Below, one piece after another: positions 23,605-31,857 of a stretch of 64,000 nucleotides of DNA (position 1 is the stretch's first letter; each line of letters begins with the position of its first letter). This stretch comes from Streptomyces sp. TLI_053 (GTDB lineage Bacteria > Actinomycetota > Actinomycetes > Streptomycetales > Streptomycetaceae), in assembly GCF_900105395.1 (NCBI RefSeq), contig NZ_LT629775.1, forward strand, positions 6,041,501 to 6,105,500, given 5' to 3'. The translations under genes and the position numbers were made by a program. The notes beneath the pieces are model-generated. The model worked only from the letters and a program-made list of their open reading frames with translations, was not told the origin of the DNA and did not search any database.

Positions 23605-24153
23605 TCAGGGGGTGTGGAAGGCGCTGACCCATACCTGACCCGTCCCGTCCGGCCGTGACGCGACGCAGATCCGGGTGGCGACGTTCTTGGCTTGGCCCGG
23701 TGACAAGAAGCCCCCGCAGGTCAGCGGGGAGGCGTTCGACGGGTCGGGGGCACCGATGTGCTGGAAGCCGTCGAGGTCGACGCTCTCGATGTACGTGCGC
23801 TCGGCCCACTCGGTGACGGGCAGGGGGCGCCGGAACTCCTCCAGCCCGGCCTGGGACAGCCGGAACGCAAGCACGGCGAAGTCGTCCTGGAACCCCTCGC
23901 GGTAGCCCCACCGGACATCGTCGGCTCCCGTCGGAATCGCCACCCGGGTGAAGAGGGACACCTCTGCGGCGTCCATGGTCATCCAGGCTCCCGGTCGTCC
24001 GCTGTCCGGTTTCGGATGACGGAGGTCGTAGTCCACCCAGTAGAGCCCGCCCACCCCGGCGGCGAGGAGCAGGAGGACCGCCGCGAGTACAGCGACCAGC
24101 AGCTTCCGCCGAGAGCGAGGTGCCACCGGTGCCGGACGCGTAGTGGAACTCAC
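23605..24153 (-). CDS. single-pass membrane protein of the WXG-type operon
   Basis: This 182-residue protein has a short basic N-terminus, one membrane span near residues 16-40 (KLLVAVLAAVLLLLAAGVGGLYWV) and an outer domain with two cysteines (PLTCGG and TRICVAS). The GTG start overlaps the stop of the upstream gene by GTGA, so the two are co-translated. No family is recognised. Placement directly behind a large putative exported protein makes a membrane partner or immunity role conceivable, without further evidence. Confidence 0.75.
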   Translation of the reverse strand: MSSTTRPAPVAPRSRRKLLVAVLAAVLLLLAAGVGGLYWVDYDLRHPKPDSGRPGAWMTMDAAEVSLFTRVAIPTGADDVRWGYREGFQDDFAVLAFRLSQAGLEEFRRPLPVTEWAERTYIESVDLDGFQHIGAPDPSNASPLTCGGFLSPGQAKNVATRICVASRPDGTGQVWVSAFHTP

Positions 24154-25610
24154 CGGGTCTCCCTCCCAGGATCGACACGACCGCCCTCCCATCCGGAACC
24201 GTGCTCGCCGACGTTCTGCGGGCCGGGTGCCGGGTCGGGAAGGAGTACGGTCACGGGCGTGCTCCGGCCGGTCAGGTCGAATTCCTTCGCCAGACCGGTC
24301 TGATGGAGGTCGGCCAAGTCACTGTCCTTGATGTTGGTACCGGCGATGGGTGTGCTCTTGCCGGGATCCCAGTTGTAGCGGTCCCAGACGCTGACCTGGT
24401 ACTGCATCGACACCCGTGGTTTTCCGTCGGCTCCGGGGCGAACGGTCACCACGCCGGAGGTGGCGAAGGCGTGGCTGCCGATGGCCAGGTACCAGTTCCT
24501 CTGGGAGGCCGGGTCGCTGGTGCGGTGTCGGACGGCCTCGACGGGTACTGCCACCGGCGCCCCGCCCGACTGGGCGTAGGCATCGAGTGCTGTCTGCCGC
24601 CACTCCTCCTGGTGCTTGCTGATCTGCTCCGCGACCAGGCCGCGCAACGTCCCGTCGTCGCGGAGGAACCGGTCCACATCGACGTTCAGCGGCTCGCCGG
24701 TCGCCTCCAAATAGTGCTGCATGTGACGCGCGGCATCGGTGAACCCGGCGAACGTCCCGCCACCCACCAGCAGGTGCTCTGCCATGATCCCTTTCGCGTA
24801 GTCCCCCGGGCCCGGGGGACGCTGGGCGAAGGGCCCGGCGCCGTCGTCCGGGGCGTGCCACTCGTACTCGACCGGGCCCAGGACACCTGCCGCGACCAGT
24901 CTCTCCCCGTCCGCCGCCAGGAGTCCCGCGCGGACGCTCGGGTCCAGTGCGCCCCACCAGAGCCGCAGGGCCTTCGGGCCGCTCGGCATCCCCGCGGCCC
25001 GGACGAGGTCGCCGCTCGCCTCCGCCACCGCCCCCGGGCGGGTGGCCGGGTCGACCTCGGCGGGGTCGAGGGCGCGGAGGGCGGTCGCGGCCGCCGTGTC
25101 GGCCTCGGTGGCGGCCGCGACCGCCCTCCGCATCGTCTCGACGTGCTGCTGCACCTCGTCCCACCTGCGCCGCCGGTACGCGATCGCGTCCGGGTCGTTG
25201 CGGTCCTCGGGCGGCAGCGGGGGCAGGGTGACGGTGCCGTCGGCGGTCACGGTGGCGCCGAGGGCCTCGGCGTCGCCGACGGCGCGCCGCAGGTCCTGCT
25301 GGGCCCGGGTGAACGCGGACCCGGCGCGGCGCAGGGCGGCGGTGACGGCGAGGGCCTCGTAGTGGAAGGCGGTCAGCTCGTCGGCGACCAGGCCGATCTC
25401 CCGGGTGGCCTCGTCGGCGGCGACGCCGCTCCAGGCCCGGGCACCTGCGGCCGCCAGGGGGCCCGGGGCGGCCCCGGTGAGCGGTTGCAGGACGCCGGAC
25501 CGCACCTGGCCGGCGAGCTGTTCGGAGTGCCCGGCGATCCCGTTCCAGGTGTCCCCGGCCTTGGACAGGGTGTCGAAGGAGGCGTCCCGCAGCTGCGCGA
25601 AGGTCACCAC
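24150..25610 (-). CDS. putative type VII-type exported protein with WXG/PPE-like N-terminus
   Basis: This 486-residue protein has no signal peptide. The first 190 residues are alpha-helical (FAQLRDASFDTLSKAGDTWNGIAGHSEQ and VADELTAFHYEALAVTAALRRAGSAFTRAQQDLRRAV), as in WXG100/PPE-like type VII substrates. The middle part is helical. The C-terminal 130 residues form a distinct domain with NWYLAIGSHAFATSGVVTV, QVSVWDRYNWDPGKST and DSDLADLHQTGLAKEF. I cannot assign this domain; an exported toxin or enzyme domain is possible. The gene sits between a small WXG-like gene and a membrane protein gene. Confidence 0.75.
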   Translation of the reverse strand: MVTFAQLRDASFDTLSKAGDTWNGIAGHSEQLAGQVRSGVLQPLTGAAPGPLAAAGARAWSGVAADEATREIGLVADELTAFHYEALAVTAALRRAGSAFTRAQQDLRRAVGDAEALGATVTADGTVTLPPLPPEDRNDPDAIAYRRRRWDEVQQHVETMRRAVAAATEADTAAATALRALDPAEVDPATRPGAVAEASGDLVRAAGMPSGPKALRLWWGALDPSVRAGLLAADGERLVAAGVLGPVEYEWHAPDDGAGPFAQRPPGPGDYAKGIMAEHLLVGGGTFAGFTDAARHMQHYLEATGEPLNVDVDRFLRDDGTLRGLVAEQISKHQEEWRQTALDAYAQSGGAPVAVPVEAVRHRTSDPASQRNWYLAIGSHAFATSGVVTVRPGADGKPRVSMQYQVSVWDRYNWDPGKSTPIAGTNIKDSDLADLHQTGLAKEFDLTGRSTPVTVLLPDPAPGPQNVGEHGSGWEGGRVDPGRETR

Positions 25611-25617
25611 GGCCGGC

Positions 25618-26037
25618 TCACGGGGCCTTGAACGCGATGGCGGCGGAGGTCTCCGTCGACCGGTAGGCGGCGCCGGTGGCCTCCAGGCGGTCGGCGGTCA
25701 GGCCGAGCCGGGTGTCGAGGCTGTTCCAGCGGGCCGTCCACCAGGTGAGGACCTGGCCGAGCGCCGCACCCGAGCCGAAGCCGTGCGCGCCGAGGGCCTG
25801 GGCGGCAGCGCCGGTGTCCGGTGCGGCGTGGCCGACGGCCTGCCGCAGTTCGCCCTGGAGGCGCCGGGAGACCTCGGCGGCCCGGTGGAGCGCGGCGGGT
25901 TCGACGTGGACGGGGGCGCCGGCGGAGGGGCCGGCGGCCCAGGGGCCCGGTCCGGCGGCCGGCCGGAGCGGGCCGGGTGGCGGGCCGTCCTGGCCGTACA
26001 GCCACGGATTCCGCCGCGCCTCGGTGCTGTCGGCCAT
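25618..26037 (-). CDS. WXG100/EspC-like small protein
   Basis: This 139-residue protein has a Pro/Gly-rich N-terminus and two predicted helices: AALHRAAEVSRRLQGELRQAVG and a W-containing turn LTWWTARWNSLDTRLGLTADRLEATGAAYRSTETSAA. The helix-turn-helix pattern and the final Y-x3-E motif (AYRSTE) resemble type VII targets and chaperone partners. It is the first gene of the operon, 7 bp ahead of the large protein. The assignment is by pattern, not by a strong signature. Confidence 0.7.
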   Translation of the reverse strand: MADSTEARRNPWLYGQDGPPPGPLRPAAGPGPWAAGPSAGAPVHVEPAALHRAAEVSRRLQGELRQAVGHAAPDTGAAAQALGAHGFGSGAALGQVLTWWTARWNSLDTRLGLTADRLEATGAAYRSTETSAAIAFKAP

Positions 26038-26130
26038 GGTCGTTGCCCCCCGGCGTGATTGGTCGTCTCCGTACGGTAACGCGGTGGCCGGTCCGGGCCG
26101 GCGGTTTTCCGGCGGATCCGTGCGCGAGGT

Positions 26131-26157
26131 GTAGCCGCGGGTGCTACGCGGGGCTAC
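26131..26157 (+). promoter_or_regulatory. putative toxin-antitoxin operator
   Basis: GTAGC (26131-26135) is followed by inverted GCTAC at 26143-26147 and a further GCTAC at 26153-26157, 12 and 10 bp apart, just before the antitoxin gene. Phd-type antitoxins normally bind such repeats in their own promoter. Confidence 0.5.
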
Positions 26158-26167
26158 CTTGGAGAGC

Positions 26168-26452
26168 ATGAAGACGATTACCCAGCGGGAGTTCCGGAAC
26201 AACTCCGCCGCGGTGATGGACGCGGTGGAGGCGGGGGAGATCTTCCACATCACCAGGAACGGGGTCGAGGTCGCGGAGCTGCGGCCGGTGGCGGGGCGCC
26301 GGCGGCTCACGGCCGAGGAACTGGTGGCGCGGCACGTGAAGCTGCCGCGGGTGGACTACCAGCAGATGCGCAAGGAGTCCGAGGAGTACTTCGGGCCGGA
26401 GGAACTGGTCGGGGACGAGGACGGCGACCCGTTCGAGCGGCCGCGTGGCTGA
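26168..26452 (+). CDS. Phd/YefM family antitoxin
   Basis: This 94-residue antitoxin has the DNA-binding N-terminus MKTITQREFRNNSAAVMDAVEAGEIFHITRNGVEVAELRPV, typical of Phd/YefM. The C-terminal half (PRVDYQQMRKESEEYFG) is the acidic toxin-binding tail. It overlaps the toxin gene by 8 bp, the usual order. The complex with the toxin should repress its own promoter, where GTAGC/GCTAC repeats are seen. Confidence 0.9.
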   Translation: MKTITQREFRNNSAAVMDAVEAGEIFHITRNGVEVAELRPVAGRRRLTAEELVARHVKLPRVDYQQMRKESEEYFGPEELVGDEDGDPFERPRG

Positions 26453-26867
26453 GCGGCGGCGGGCGCCCCGGCGGCGGCCCGCCGGGGTGCTGGACACGTG
26501 TGTCTACATCGACCTGGCACTGCTGAGTCCGGCGGACCTGCCGGCGGTGCCGGAGCTGACCGCGATCACCTTCGCGGAGCTGCAGCAGGGCGTGTCGATG
26601 GCCCGTGACCCGGTGAGCCGGGCGGCCCGGCTGGAGGTGCTGGGTGCGGCGATGGCGGACTTCGAGCCGCTGCCCTTCGACGGGGCCGCCGCCGCCCGCT
26701 ACGGGACCCTGGTGACGCTGACGATCGCGGCCGGCCGGCAGCCGCGCCCGCGGCGGATCGATCTGATGATCGCCGCGATCGCCTCCGCGCACGGGCTGCC
26801 GCTGTACACGCGCAACATCTCGGACTTCAAGGGGCTGGGCTCGGCGGTCGAGGTCATCGGGATCTGA
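26445..26867 (+). CDS. VapC-like PIN-domain toxin
   Basis: This 140-residue PIN-domain ribonuclease retains the acidic catalytic set: Asp17 in VLDTCVYIDL, Glu45 in ITFAELQQG, Asp106 in RRIDLMIAA and Asp127 in TRNISDFKGL. VapC toxins cut tRNA or rRNA when freed from their antitoxin. The GTG start lies inside the antitoxin gene. The pairing of PIN toxin with a Phd-type antitoxin is common. All key residues are present, so it should be active. Confidence 0.9.
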   Translation: MAERRRAPRRRPAGVLDTCVYIDLALLSPADLPAVPELTAITFAELQQGVSMARDPVSRAARLEVLGAAMADFEPLPFDGAAAARYGTLVTLTIAAGRQPRPRRIDLMIAAIASAHGLPLYTRNISDFKGLGSAVEVIGI

Positions 26868-26948
26868 GCCGCCCCGTCGGCCCGCCCCATCGGCCGGCCG
26901 CGACCGGCTGCCCGCACCCGATGCGGGGGCGCGGGCGGCCGAGCGGGC

Positions 26949-28064
26949 TCAGGCGGGAACGTTTTCGAGCCGCACGGTGGTCCCGGTGGCGGCCGAGGCG
27001 CGGGCGGCCTCCAGGACGGTCAGGGTGGCGACGGCGTCGCGCGGGTCGACCGGGGGCGGGGTGCCGGGGTCGTCCAGGGCGGCGGCGACGCCCGCGTAGA
27101 AGGCGGGGTAGTCGCCGGGGTCGGTGGGCAGCGGGGTGGTGGACCCGTCGGTGCCGAGGGTGCCGTACTGGGCGGGGTCGTCGGCGCCCCAGGGCAGGGT
27201 GCCGTCCGGGCGCAGGCCGGTCCGGAGGGCCGCCTCCTGGGGGTCCATGCCGGGCTTGACGTATCCGGCGGCGTCGCCGAGGACCCGCAGTCGGGGGCCG
27301 ACGAGCGGGGTGATCGCGCTGGTCCACAGGTGGGAGCGGGTGCCGTTGGCGTGGGTGAGGGCGAGGAAGGCGTCGTCGTCGACCACCGCGCCGTCGCGCC
27401 GCACGTCGATCTCCGCGTACACCGTGTCGACCGGCCCGAAGAGGGTGAGCGCCTGGTCGACGAGGTGGCTGCCGAGGTCGTAGAGGGTGCCGCCGACCTC
27501 GGCCGGGTCGGCGAGTTCGCGCCAGCCGGGCTTGGGCTTGGGCCGGAACCGCTCGAAGCGGGACTCGAAGCGGTGCACCCGGCCGAGCGCGCCCTCGCGG
27601 ACGAGGCGGGCGGCGGTGAGGAAGTCGCCGTCCCAGCGGCGGTTCTGGAAGACGGTGAGCAGGGTGCCGGTCGATCCGGCGAGTTCGCAGAGCTCGCGCG
27701 CCTCGGCGGCCGTGGCGGCGAGCGGCTTGTCGACGACGGTGGCGAGCCCGGCCCGCAGCGCGGCGCGGGCGAGCGGGGCGTGGGTGCGGTTGGGGGAGGC
27801 GATGACGACCAGGTCGAGCGCGTCGGGGTCGGCGAGCAACTGCTCGGGGGTGTCGACGGCGTGGGCGTCCGGGTGCTCCTGCCGGAGCTGGGCGCGGCGG
27901 TCGGGGTTGGCGGTGACCACCGCGGCGAGCCGGAGTCCGGGGGTGGTGGCGATCAGGGGCGCGTGGAAGGCGGAGCCGGCCAGGCCGTAGCCGATCAGAC
28001 CGACGCGGAAGGGCGGGCGGGAGCCGGGAGCTCCGGGGGCGGCGGGGCGCGCGGAGGTGGTCAT
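26949..28064 (-). CDS. Gfo/Idh/MocA family oxidoreductase
   Basis: This 371-residue NAD(P)-dependent sugar or inositol dehydrogenase-like protein has the Rossmann motif VGLIGYGLAGSAFHAPLI at the N-terminus and the cofactor motif VDKPLAATAAEA (the E-K-P equivalent). The catalytic region is GGTLYDLGSHLVDQALTLFG. It appears monocistronic and lies between the toxin-antitoxin pair and a 390-bp gap. The substrate is unknown. AGSAFHAP is the form seen in the YdgJ/scyllo-inositol-type subgroup. Confidence 0.9.
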   Translation of the reverse strand: MTTSARPAAPGAPGSRPPFRVGLIGYGLAGSAFHAPLIATTPGLRLAAVVTANPDRRAQLRQEHPDAHAVDTPEQLLADPDALDLVVIASPNRTHAPLARAALRAGLATVVDKPLAATAAEARELCELAGSTGTLLTVFQNRRWDGDFLTAARLVREGALGRVHRFESRFERFRPKPKPGWRELADPAEVGGTLYDLGSHLVDQALTLFGPVDTVYAEIDVRRDGAVVDDDAFLALTHANGTRSHLWTSAITPLVGPRLRVLGDAAGYVKPGMDPQEAALRTGLRPDGTLPWGADDPAQYGTLGTDGSTTPLPTDPGDYPAFYAGVAAALDDPGTPPPVDPRDAVATLTVLEAARASAATGTTVRLENVPA

Positions 28065-28455
28065 GCGCCCTACTCAACCACGGTGTGCCCGGTCGGCCCC
28101 GGTTTCGGCGCCGGACCCGGAGCGTCCGGTCCGGCGCGGGAGACCGACGGGCGAACGGTGGGCCGACGGGCGGGGGTGTTGCCGCCGCCGCGGTGGGGGG
28201 CGCGGCGGCGGCAGACCCTTGTGGAGACCGACGGTGGTGGCCGCCGGGGCCGGTGCGGGGGACCCGGCGTGGCGCTCACGTTAACCGGGCCGGCCACGCC
28301 GTCGAGGGGGCATCGGTGCGGTTAGGGGCGGCTTAAGGAGCCCTTGAGGGGCGGCCGGCCCGGTCCGGCCGGCCGCCGCCGCGGCGAGGGCCCTCCCGCG
28401 CTCGGCGCGGGAGGGCCCTCGGGGTTCCCTGGTGGCGAAGGCCGTTGACCGGCCG
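28065..28455. other. 391-bp intergenic region
   Basis: No gene is seen. The region contains the promoter side of the oxidoreductase gene and, at its right end, a strong hairpin terminating the phosphatase gene. The rest is low-complexity G-rich sequence. Confidence 0.5.
28386..28420 (-). terminator. strong terminator after the HAD phosphatase
   Basis: A perfect 15-bp stem (28386-28400 with 28406-28420) and 5-nt loop, about 36 bp beyond the stop codon of the minus-strand gene. Confidence 0.85.
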
Positions 28456-29235
28456 TCAGATCAGGTCGACCAGGTCCGCGATCGAGTCGACCACCTGGGT
28501 CGGCCGGTACGGGAAGCGCTCCACCTCACTGGCCAGGGTGAGGCCGGTGAGCACCAGGAAGGTCGACATGCCGGCCTCCATGCCCGAGACGATGTCGGTG
28601 TCCATCCGGTCGCCGATCATCGCGCTCCGCTCGGAGTGGGCGCCGATGGCGTTCAGGCCGGCGCGCATCATCAGCGGGTTGGGCTTCCCGACGAAGTAGG
28701 GCTCCACACCGGTGGCCTTGGTGATGAGGGCGGCGACCGAGCCGGTGGCGGGGAGCGCGCCCTCGGCCGACGGGCCGGTCTCGTCCGGGTTGGTGGCGAT
28801 GAACCGGGCGCCGTCGTTGATCAGGCGGACGGCCTTGGTCATGGCCTCGAAGGAGTACGTCCGGGTCTCGCCGAGGACGACGAAGTCGGGGTCGGTGTCG
28901 GTGAGCACGTAGCCGACGTCGTGCAGCGCGGTGGTCAGTCCGGCCTCGCCGATCACGTACGCGGTGCCGTTCGGGCGCTGGTCGGAGAGGAACTTCGCGG
29001 TGGCCAGCGCGGAGGTCCAGATGTGCTCGGCGGGGACGTCCAGGCCCATCCGGGAGAGCCGGGCGTGCAGGTCGCGCTGGGTGTAGATGGAGTTGTTGGT
29101 GAGCACCAGGAACGGCTTGCCGGACTCACGCAGCCGCTTGATGAAGGCATCGGCGCCGGGGATCGGCACGCCCTCGTGGATGAGGACCCCGTCCATGTCG
29201 GTCAGCCAGGTGTCGATGGGCTTGCGGTCTGCCAC
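28456..29235 (-). CDS. HAD-IIA family phosphatase (NagD-like)
   Basis: This 259-residue hydrolase has all HAD motifs: DMDGVL (nucleophile Asp13, acid Asp15), VLTNNS (motif II), the lysine in VGKPNPLMM (motif III) and IGDRMDTDI (motif IV). The cap is of the C2a type, as in NagD/AraL and p-nitrophenyl phosphatase. It should hydrolyse small phosphate esters such as nucleoside monophosphates or sugar phosphates. The GTG start has a TAGGAG ribosome site. Single gene with its own terminator. Confidence 0.92.
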   Translation of the reverse strand: MADRKPIDTWLTDMDGVLIHEGVPIPGADAFIKRLRESGKPFLVLTNNSIYTQRDLHARLSRMGLDVPAEHIWTSALATAKFLSDQRPNGTAYVIGEAGLTTALHDVGYVLTDTDPDFVVLGETRTYSFEAMTKAVRLINDGARFIATNPDETGPSAEGALPATGSVAALITKATGVEPYFVGKPNPLMMRAGLNAIGAHSERSAMIGDRMDTDIVSGMEAGMSTFLVLTGLTLASEVERFPYRPTQVVDSIADLVDLI

Positions 29236-29489
29236 GGTGGTGTCTCCTAGGTCTTGCGATGGTTCGAAAATCGCACCGGACCGGACACCAGCGGCCGGCC
29301 GGGCGCCAATGGCTGCCCCAACGACGATCAGCCTAGTCGTCCCGGGCCGCTGCCCCTAGGGCCCGACGACCGGTGGACCGGGGCGGTGGGCCGGCGCGGG
29401 CTGGTCTAGCCTCTGCACTGCTGTCGCGGGCCCCGCATCGGTCGATGTCCTGGGCGGGCCCGTTCGCTGTGTGCACCGAGGAGGGGCGG

Positions 29490-30863
29490 ATGAGCACCAC
29501 GGGGGAGCTTCCGGCGGGGGCCGAGGAATCGGCGGTCCGGACGGGGGAGCGGTCGGAGGGGAGACGGCCGGGCGCGAAGGAGCCGGAGGAGAGCCGGGCG
29601 GAGGGGGAACGGCCGGAGGGGGAACGGGCGGACGAACAGCGGGCCGGGGAACTGCCGGAGAAGCGGGTCACCTGGGCCGAGCTGTACTTCGACCTGATCT
29701 TCGTCTTCGCGATCACCCAGGTCTCCGGACTGCTGCACCACCACCACGACCCGCTCGGGATCGTGCAGGCGCTGGTGGTGTTCGTCCCGGTCTACTGGTG
29801 CTGGGTCGGCACCACCGTGCAGGCCAACATCCGCGACGTGGACACCCCGCGCGACCGGCTGGGCATCCTGGCGGTCGGGTTCACCGGCCTGGTCATGGCG
29901 CTCGCGGTGCCCGGCGCGTACGGGAACCGGGGCGTGTTGCTCGGTGCCGGGTACTGGGCGGCCCGGGTGGTGCTGCTGCTCCTGCTGGCCCGGATCCCGG
30001 GGGTCTGGCGCGGGCCGTACGGGGTCGGGGTGCTGGTCAGCGGGCCGCTGCTGGTGGCGGGCGGGCTGCTGCCGGAGGGGCCGCGGGTCCTGCTCTGGGG
30101 GCTGGCGGCGCTCTGCGACCTGGCCGGGCCGGTGGTGTTCCGCAACAAGCTGGCGAAGGTCGCCTACCACCCCTCGCACATGCCGGAGCGGTTCGCCCTG
30201 TTCCTGCTGGTCGCGCTCGGCGAGTCGATCGTCGGGATCGGCGCGAGCGCGGCGGCGGTGCGGCTGGACGCGGCCGAACTCGTCGCGGTCACGGCCGCGT
30301 TCACCATCTCGGCCGGGCTCTGGTGGCAGTACTTCGTGTTCGCGGCCGACGCCATGCGGCACGCCGTCACCGTCGCCGACTCGCGCCGGGACATGGTCCG
30401 CCGGGTCTTCCAGTACGGGCACCTGGCGCTGGCGGCCGCGGTGATCGCGGTGGCGGTGGGCATCGGCGAGACGGTCGCGGATCCCCGCCGGGCGCTCGGG
30501 GCGGGGTCGGTGGGCCTGCTGTACGGGGGCTGCGGGCTCTACCTGCTGACCTTCGGCTACACCCGGTGGATGATGTTCCGCTCGGTGGCGACCACCCGGG
30601 TCGTGGCGGCGGCCGTGGTGCTGGCGCTCGCCCCGGCCATGGTGCGCTGGCCCGCGCTCGCCGCGCTGGTGGCGCTCGCGGTGGTGCTGGTGACGCTGAA
30701 CGTGGTCGAGCACGTCCTGGTGGCCCGGGCCGCGGCGGCGGAGGCGGTCGGCGAACGGGGCGCTGAACCGGGCGCGGAACCGGCCGCGGAAGGTGCCGCG
30801 GAAAGGGCCCGGAAGCCCTCCGGCGAAGCGGTCGGGGACCCGGTTGTCGGTGGGCCTGTGTAG
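29490..30863 (+). CDS. low-temperature-requirement A (LtrA) family membrane protein, copy 1
   Basis: This 457-residue membrane protein has about 10-12 spans. A 60-residue acidic, charged N-terminal tail with GERPEGERADEQRAGE repeats precedes the core motif KRVTWAELYFDLIFVFAITQ, the hallmark of LtrA. Other features are HPSHMPERFALFLLVALGESIVGIG and WWQYF. Function is unknown; the name comes from a Listeria cold-growth mutant. The ATG has an excellent gaggagggg site. A second LtrA lies at 55745-56953. Confidence 0.92.
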   Translation: MSTTGELPAGAEESAVRTGERSEGRRPGAKEPEESRAEGERPEGERADEQRAGELPEKRVTWAELYFDLIFVFAITQVSGLLHHHHDPLGIVQALVVFVPVYWCWVGTTVQANIRDVDTPRDRLGILAVGFTGLVMALAVPGAYGNRGVLLGAGYWAARVVLLLLLARIPGVWRGPYGVGVLVSGPLLVAGGLLPEGPRVLLWGLAALCDLAGPVVFRNKLAKVAYHPSHMPERFALFLLVALGESIVGIGASAAAVRLDAAELVAVTAAFTISAGLWWQYFVFAADAMRHAVTVADSRRDMVRRVFQYGHLALAAAVIAVAVGIGETVADPRRALGAGSVGLLYGGCGLYLLTFGYTRWMMFRSVATTRVVAAAVVLALAPAMVRWPALAALVALAVVLVTLNVVEHVLVARAAAAEAVGERGAEPGAEPAAEGAAERARKPSGEAVGDPVVGGPV

Positions 30864-30965
30864 CGTTCGGGGTGAAAGAGGGCGTACGGCGCGAGGGGCG
30901 CGATATGCCCGCAGGTCGGGGCGGTGCCGCGGTGAGCGGCCGTCCGGTGGGAGGTAGATGTCGTC

Positions 30966-31694
30966 GTGACGGACACGGTCGAGGCGAACGTGGGCGGGGC
31001 GGAATCGGGAGCCGGTCTGGAGCTGCCGGAGTCCTGGCGGGAGGTGCTGGGCGCCGAGACGGAGAAGCCGTACTTCGCCGAGCTGGCGGCCTTCGTGGCG
31101 GCCCAGCGCGCGGAGCACCAGGTCTTCCCGCCGAGCGGGCAGGAGTTCTCCGCACTGGAGGCCACGCCGTACGAGAAGGTCCGGGTGCTCGTGCTCGGCC
31201 AGGACCCGTACCACGACGACGGCCAGGCCCACGGGATGAGCTTCTCGGTGCTGCCCGGCACCAGGACGCCGCCCTCGCTGCGCAACATCTTCAAGGAGCT
31301 GGACGCCGACCTCGGCGTTCCGGCGCCGGACAACGGCTACCTGATGCACTGGGCCGAGCAGGGCGTGCTGCTGCTCAACGCGGTGCTCACGGTCCGGGCG
31401 CACGAGGCCAATTCGCACAAGGCCAAGGGTTGGGAGAAGTTCACCGACGCGGTGATCAAGGCGGTCAGCGAGCGCGAGGAGCCGGTGGTCTTCGTGCTCT
31501 GGGGCAACTACGCCAAGAAGAAGCTCCCGCTGATCGACACCGGGAAGCACGTGGTGGTCCAGGGCGCGCACCCGTCGCCGCTGTCCGCCAAGCTGTTCTT
31601 CGGCAGCCGCCCGTTCTCGCAGATCAACACCGCGCTGGAGGGCTTCGGGGTCGACCCGATCGACTGGCGGATCCCGGACCTCAAGCAGGCCTGA
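30966..31694 (+). CDS. ung: uracil-DNA glycosylase
   Basis: This 242-residue family 1 UDG removes uracil from DNA in base-excision repair. The water-activating motif is VLGQDPYHDDGQAHGMSFSV (Asp80), the uracil-binding motif is LLLNAVLTV, and the leucine-intercalation loop is GAHPSPLSA. The GTG start follows gggaggtag. All catalytic residues are intact and length is normal. It stands alone between membrane and secreted-protein genes. Confidence 0.97.
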   Translation: MTDTVEANVGGAESGAGLELPESWREVLGAETEKPYFAELAAFVAAQRAEHQVFPPSGQEFSALEATPYEKVRVLVLGQDPYHDDGQAHGMSFSVLPGTRTPPSLRNIFKELDADLGVPAPDNGYLMHWAEQGVLLLNAVLTVRAHEANSHKAKGWEKFTDAVIKAVSEREEPVVFVLWGNYAKKKLPLIDTGKHVVVQGAHPSPLSAKLFFGSRPFSQINTALEGFGVDPIDWRIPDLKQA

Positions 31695-31857
31695 GTAGGG
31701 CCCCGCGGAGGCGTTCCGGCCGGCCCGCTGCTGATGGGTCGTCTCCTCGCCTCCGGCCGCCCGCCGTTCACCTTCCGGTGGACGGCGGGCGGTGCCCGGT
31801 GTGCGAAGCTGGGGCCGGACGACCTGGTCACCGGACCGGGGCTGGGAGGGGCGGTAC

